Assembly (NCBI GenBank): GCA_964556255.1
Contig: CAZKVQ010000044.1
Location: 1-25,998, forward strand
Origin: JACJWR01 sp964556255
GTDB taxonomy: Bacteria > Actinomycetota > Actinomycetes > S36-B12 > UBA10799
Direction of reading: 5' to 3'
Length of the DNA stretch: 25,998 bases
Every line of letters starts with the position of its first letter. Within the stretch, counting starts at the first letter, position 1. A program made the translations under genes and the position numbers. Below, piece after piece: positions 23,450-25,998 of the stretch. The notes beneath the pieces are model-generated. The model worked only from the letters and a program-made list of their open reading frames with translations. It was not told the DNA's origin and searched no databases.

Positions 23450-24922
23450 GTGGAGACGGATCCGGCACGACGGTCCAGCCGTGGTGAGAAGCCCGGCCTG
23501 GCCGCCACCGTGGATCCCCCCGACGCGACGACGGATTCCCCTACGGGCGCCGAGCGGGCACTCGGCTGGGTCGTGCTGCTGTTGCCGCTGGCGGCCGCGT
23601 TCGGCACGATGCCGCTGCTGGTACTACCCGCCGGGGACTGGTTGTACCGGATCGCGGTGGCCGTGGGTGTGGTAACGGCCGCGGTCGCACTGGTCGGCGC
23701 CTGGCGCGCCGGGGCCGTGCCGAGGCTGCTGTGGTGGGTGCTGGGTGGCTGCGCTGTGCTGTGGCTCTGGGCAGCGCTGTCGCTGCTGTGGACGCCCGCG
23801 ACGTCGACCGGTCTCGCCACCTTGTGGCGGTTGACGCTCACGCTGGGCTGTGTCGCCGTGTACGCGGTCGCGGCTGCGGTGCTTGGCCTGTCGCGGGTGG
23901 TTCGCGAGGCGGCGTGGGGTTGGTGTCTGGCGCTGTGGTTCGGTGGTCTGCTGGCGCTGGTGGAGATCGTGTTCGGGGTGCACCCGGTGCCCGGCTCGAA
24001 GCTGATCAGCGGACAGACCGTAGTGGACTACCTGACGCAGTCACGTGGTTCCCACGGGTTCATCCTGGGGACCTTCGGCAACCCGAACGCCTTCGCGGCT
24101 CTGGCTGTGCTGGGGGCCGCGATCTGTCCGCTGGTGTTGTTCCTGCGGCCAGGGCGTGGCCGCACCTGGGGCGCGACGGCTGCGATTGCGGCGGCCGCGA
24201 TGATCTCCATCTGGTCGCTGAGCCGTTTCGCGCTGATCGGGCTGGTGATCTCGATCGCGGGTTGGGCGGTGGTGTGGGCCGTGGCGATCTTGCGGCACCG
24301 ACCGCTATGGCCGACTGGACCGGGCCGGTGGCGTCCGCTGTGGTGGCAGATCGGTGGCACGGTCGCTGGCATCGCGGTGGCCGCCGTCGTTGGGCGTGCC
24401 GCGGTGGCGATCTTCGGAGGAGGGTTGGGGTTGGACGCCGCGCTGAACCAGTTCGGCCTCGACTACGCAGCTTCCGATCAGGGCCGGATCGATCTGACCC
24501 GCCTCGCGCTGAGTACCGGAATCGAATCCGCCGGCCGCGGGGCGGGGGTGGGGGCGTTCCCGTCGGTGGCGCGCGCCCACGCCGGCGAGTACCACTACCG
24601 CACCCTCACCAACGCCCACAATGCCGCTGCCGAACTATTCGCCGAACTTGGCGTGGTCGGGGCGGGGCTGCTGGTCGCGTTGGTGGTGCTGGTCGCAGTG
24701 GTGGCCGTGCGGGTGTTGCTGCGCCGGGGCAGTGCGCAACTCGGCGGCACTGTTGCGTGCGCCGCGCTGGTGGCGCTGCTCGGGGTTGGGCTGGCATCCG
24801 TGCTGCCCGGCAGCTTCCTCAACACCACCCTGGTGGGCGTATCCGCCGGCACGTTGGCGGCATTCGCGCTCATCCTGCACCGGGCGGGTCCCACCCGGGT
24901 TGGGGTCGAGACCCTGGAATGA
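23450..24922 (+). CDS. O-antigen ligase/polymerase family membrane protein (Wzy/WaaL-like)
   Basis: 490 residues with about 11-12 spans. After a charged 37-residue N-terminus, membrane helices surround the motifs GTFGNPNAFAA (207-217), WSLSRFALIGL (255-265) and NAHNAAAELFAELG (388-401), which define the O-antigen ligase (Wzy_C) family. Members either polymerise repeat units (Wzy) or attach glycan to a carrier or protein. Its pairing with wzx suggests a polymerase, but the family motif cannot decide. GTG 23450 has AAGGA (23440-23444) 5 nt upstream and follows the candidate divergent promoter. A strong hairpin follows 7 nt after the stop. Confidence 0.85.
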   Translation: METDPARRSSRGEKPGLAATVDPPDATTDSPTGAERALGWVVLLLPLAAAFGTMPLLVLPAGDWLYRIAVAVGVVTAAVALVGAWRAGAVPRLLWWVLGGCAVLWLWAALSLLWTPATSTGLATLWRLTLTLGCVAVYAVAAAVLGLSRVVREAAWGWCLALWFGGLLALVEIVFGVHPVPGSKLISGQTVVDYLTQSRGSHGFILGTFGNPNAFAALAVLGAAICPLVLFLRPGRGRTWGATAAIAAAAMISIWSLSRFALIGLVISIAGWAVVWAVAILRHRPLWPTGPGRWRPLWWQIGGTVAGIAVAAVVGRAAVAIFGGGLGLDAALNQFGLDYAASDQGRIDLTRLALSTGIESAGRGAGVGAFPSVARAHAGEYHYRTLTNAHNAAAELFAELGVVGAGLLVALVVLVAVVAVRVLLRRGSAQLGGTVACAALVALLGVGLASVLPGSFLNTTLVGVSAGTLAAFALILHRAGPTRVGVETLE

Positions 24923-24929
24923 TGGGGGT

Positions 24930-24959
24930 ACGCGGGCGGCGTTGGACACGCCCTCGCGT
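24930..24959 (+). terminator. Bulged GC-rich hairpin after the ligase gene
   Basis: The left arm at 24930-24942 pairs with the right arm at 24948-24959 over 12 bp, with one bulged C (24937), one G-T wobble and a 5-nt loop. It begins 7 nt after the stop codon. There is no T-tract, which is common for actinobacterial terminators. It could instead be an RNA stability element. Confidence 0.5.
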
Positions 24960-24969
24960 GAGTGCTCAC
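24958..24969. promoter_or_regulatory. Short inverted repeat upstream of the WecC-type gene
   Basis: GTGAG-N2-CTCAC lies just after the hairpin and 56 nt before the next ATG. It could be a small operator half-site pair; there is no other support. Confidence 0.2.
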
Positions 24970-25024
24970 CGCTTGTGCCGCCGCACGCGCATTCGCCGCT
25001 GGGTCGAATGCCCGAGAGGACTGT

Positions 25025-25998
25025 ATGAACGTCACCGTTGTCGCCCTGGGCAAGATCGGCCTGCCGTTGGCGGTGCAATTCGCCTCCAAGGGCCACCGCG
25101 TGATCGGTGCCGACATCAATCCCGAGACAGTGGCGTTGGTCAACGAGGGGGTCGAGCCGTTCCCCGGTGAGGCCCACCTGGGCGAGAAGTTGGCAGACGC
25201 GGTCGGCGCGGGGTTGCTCAGCGCCACCACCGATACCGCCGCCGCCGTCGCCCAGAGCGACGCTGTCGTTCTCGTCGTGCCGCTGTTCGTCGACGCGGAC
25301 GGGGTGCCCGACTTCGCGCCGATGGACGCCGCCACCCGCGACGTCGCGCGCGGGCTGCAGCCAGGGACCCTGGTGTCGTACGAGACGACGTTGCCGGTCG
25401 GCACCACCCGGGAGCGGTTCGCTCCGATGCTCTCGGAGGGCTCGGGTTTGACCGTCGGCGAGGAGTTCTTCCTGGTTTTCAGCCCCGAGCGGGTGCTCAC
25501 CGGGCGGGTGTTCGAGGATCTGCGCAAGTACCCCAAACTGGTCGGCGGGGTGGACGAGGCCAGTGCTGCGCGGGCGGTGGACTTCTACCGGGCCGTGCTC
25601 GACTTCGATGACCGGCCGGACCTCGAACGGCCCAATGGTGTCTGGGACCTCGGCTCGTCGGAGGCCTCGGAGCTGGCGAAACTAGCCGAGACCACCTACC
25701 GGGATGTCAACATCGGGTTGGCCAACCAGTTCGCCCGGTTCGCGGCGGCCAACGGTATCGATGTGCACCAGGTCATCGAGGCGTGCAACTCCCAGGGCTA
25801 TAGCCACATCCACCGACCCGGGATCGCCGTGGGTGGCCACTGCATCCCGATCTACCCGCGCATCTACCTGTGGAACGATCCGGCGGCCACCGTTGTCCGG
25901 GCCGCGCGCGAGGCCAACGCCGAGATGCCCGCCTACGCCATCGACACGCTGGCCGCTGTTCATGGGGACCTGACGGGACAGCGGGTGGTCGTGTTGGG
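25025..25998 (+). CDS. wecC: UDP-N-acetyl-D-mannosamine dehydrogenase (WecC-type), 3' truncated by window end
   Basis: The first 324 residues of a nucleotide-sugar dehydrogenase that oxidises UDP-ManNAc to UDP-ManNAcA with two NAD+. VTVVALGKIGLPLAVQFA (3-20) is the NAD-binding loop. ETTLPVGTT (120-128) and FSPERVLTG (152-160) are conserved. K219 in SEASELAKLAETTYRDVNI and the catalytic C273 in GGHCIPIYPR are in place. The GGHCIPIYP context and the partner wecB in the same locus favour UDP-ManNAc over UDP-Glc as substrate. ATG 25025 has GAGAGGA just upstream. About 100 C-terminal residues of a normal enzyme lie beyond the window. An intervening hairpin suggests its own promoter. Confidence 0.88.
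   Translation, partial: MNVTVVALGKIGLPLAVQFASKGHRVIGADINPETVALVNEGVEPFPGEAHLGEKLADAVGAGLLSATTDTAAAVAQSDAVVLVVPLFVDADGVPDFAPMDAATRDVARGLQPGTLVSYETTLPVGTTRERFAPMLSEGSGLTVGEEFFLVFSPERVLTGRVFEDLRKYPKLVGGVDEASAARAVDFYRAVLDFDDRPDLERPNGVWDLGSSEASELAKLAETTYRDVNIGLANQFARFAAANGIDVHQVIEACNSQGYSHIHRPGIAVGGHCIPIYPRIYLWNDPAATVVRAAREANAEMPAYAIDTLAAVHGDLTGQRVVVL

Noticed and set aside
1..25998. CRISPR arrays, tRNA/rRNA genes, insertion sequences
   Set aside because: No regularly spaced repeats, tRNA-like or rRNA-like segments, or transposase-like proteins were seen on either strand.

Overview
The window is a surface-polysaccharide biosynthesis, modification and export locus from a high-GC Gram-positive (Actinomycetota-like) genome. 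The grounds are GC of roughly 68% in sampled neighbour lines, strong GC3 bias, frequent GTG starts and one likely TTG start, many stop/start overlaps of 4 nt, and family-level protein matches. I cannot name the genus. There is no rRNA, tRNA, CRISPR array, transposase or integrase. Every base lies in or within about 200 nt of a gene.

Layout. The left edge (1-129) holds the tail of a probable membrane protein. Then come a PAPS-type sulfotransferase and an FkbM methyltransferase (+). Facing them is a minus-strand operon of three homologous GT2 glycosyltransferases (6310 down to 2347), the last fused to a C-terminal methyltransferase. A hexapeptide acyltransferase and a PhyH-type Fe/2-oxoglutarate dioxygenase (+) follow, then a second, unrelated sulfotransferase (-). 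Next is a plus-strand export block: Wzm permease, Wzt ATPase with a C-terminal glycan-binding-type domain, a small SAM methyltransferase overlapping wzt, and a glycosyltransferase fused to an FkbM-like domain. A minus-strand operon follows: DegT/StrS aminotransferase, acyltransferase-3, and a second FkbM methyltransferase paralogous to the first.

The right part (17.1-26 kb) looks like a different pathway: two GT4 glycosyltransferases, UDP-GlcNAc 2-epimerase (wecB), a GT-B-like protein translationally coupled to a Wzx flippase, an O-antigen ligase/polymerase-type protein, and a WecC-type UDP-ManNAc dehydrogenase cut by the window end.

How they may work together (inference). The left and middle genes would build and decorate (sulfate, methyl, acyl, hydroxyl) a glycan exported by Wzm/Wzt. 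The methyltransferase and GT-methyltransferase genes just after wzt are candidates for a chain-terminating cap that the Wzt C-terminal domain recognises. The right genes would make a UDP-ManNAcA-containing repeat handled by Wzx and a Wzy/ligase. The most unusual items are the GT2 trio in which the expected DxD motif is replaced by D-G-A-R in all three copies, two independent glycosyltransferase-methyltransferase fusions each lying tail-to-tail with one member of an FkbM paralogue pair, and two abutting perfect 12-bp palindromes, one containing a symmetric TATAGT, in the wzx/ligase divergent region.
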